A DNA stretch of 50,353 nt from Stutzerimonas stutzeri (GTDB lineage Bacteria > Pseudomonadota > Gammaproteobacteria > Pseudomonadales > Pseudomonadaceae), in contig NZ_JAMOHY010000023.1 of NCBI RefSeq assembly GCF_024448695.1, forward strand, positions 1-50,353. The letters are read 5' to 3'. The first letter of the stretch is position 1; each line of letters opens with the position of its first letter. This document shows positions 50,277-50,353 of this stretch, piece by piece. Below the pieces are notes generated by a model. That model was not told where the DNA came from. It saw only the letters and a list, made by a program, of their open reading frames with translations, and ran no database searches. The position numbers were made by a program, and so were the translations under genes.

Positions 50277-50353
50277 GACGGAAGCGCCTTCGGCGATTCC
50301 ATCCTACGAGATTGCACGGCGTCCCATATTTTGTAGCCTGGATTAGCCGAAGG
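50277..50353. repeat. Repeat-like tail at the window edge
   Basis: GGAAGCGCCTTCGGCGATTCC followed by ATCCTACGAG, then GTAGCCTGGATTAGCCGAAGG at the edge, resemble degraded or variant members of the GTAGGGTGGAT repeat family. The last unit is cut by the window end. Confidence 0.4.

Overview
The window is about 50 kb of chromosomal DNA from a high-GC gammaproteobacterium of the genus Pseudomonas in the broad sense. Protein wording and gene order (nrdB-nrdA-two-component pair, pcpS, gacS-cysM-rlmD-relA-mazG, a urease locus with an acetyltransferase gene inside it, mfd next to a long-form GAPDH) fit that genus. The P. mendocina/oleovorans group is my guess from overall feel, not a demonstrated assignment. 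I see no prophage, transposase, CRISPR array, rRNA or tRNA.

Layout. (1) 0.1-7.6 kb: class Ia ribonucleotide reductase (nrdA, nrdB, minus strand), a 710-bp regulatory region with an NrdR box, a perfect DnaA box and a 20-bp palindrome, then a divergent OmpR-type response regulator/histidine kinase pair. (2) 7.7-10.1 kb: phosphopantetheinyl transferase pcpS, an ArgP-type LysR regulator and a divergent TRIC/UPF0126 membrane protein. (3) 10.2-21.3 kb: gacS, a gamma-glutamyltransferase, cysM, rlmD, relA, mazG and a DUF2058 gene. (4) 21.3-21.9 kb: two small uncharacterised genes, the second behind a hairpin that can hide its ribosome binding site. (5) 21.9-25.3 kb: a manganese-type phosphoesterase (MPE/PdeM) and an Lhr-Core helicase. 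(6) 25.4-38.9 kb: a urea block on the minus strand, made of ureD-ureA-acetyltransferase-ureB-ureC, ureE-ureF-ureG-hupE/ureJ and the urea ABC transporter urtABCDE; two plus-strand genes (short DksA-like zinc finger, hemerythrin) sit between ureC and ureE. (7) 39.3-42.0 kb: ATP-dependent DNA ligase and metallo-beta-lactamase exonuclease. (8) 42.2-50.2 kb: an unknown protein with a repeated APVG motif, a SNF2 helicase, mfd and a long-form GAPDH ending at a very strong terminator.

How the genes work together. The urea block is a complete pathway: high-affinity uptake (UrtABCDE), hydrolysis to ammonia (UreABC) and nickel-centre assembly (UreDEFG with a probable nickel permease). Three sigma-54 promoters with exact GG-N10-GC spacing can be read by eye, in front of ureD, ureE and urtA. 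NtrC-like enhancer sites lie upstream of each, one of them nearly perfect (39140-39156). This makes the locus look like one nitrogen-limitation regulon of three transcripts. A 144-bp MITE-like hairpin element sits between the NtrC site and the ureD promoter, ending 2-3 bp from the -24 box.

The four ligase-associated repair proteins (Lhr-Core, MPE, Lig, Exo), which form one cluster in P. putida, are here in two pairs separated by the urea block. A short hairpin repeat built on GGTGGAT...ATCCACC recurs in gaps between genes, including gaps inside the nrd, urt and ure operons. Starts were chosen by ribosome binding sites, overlaps and family knowledge; several are GTG or TTG.
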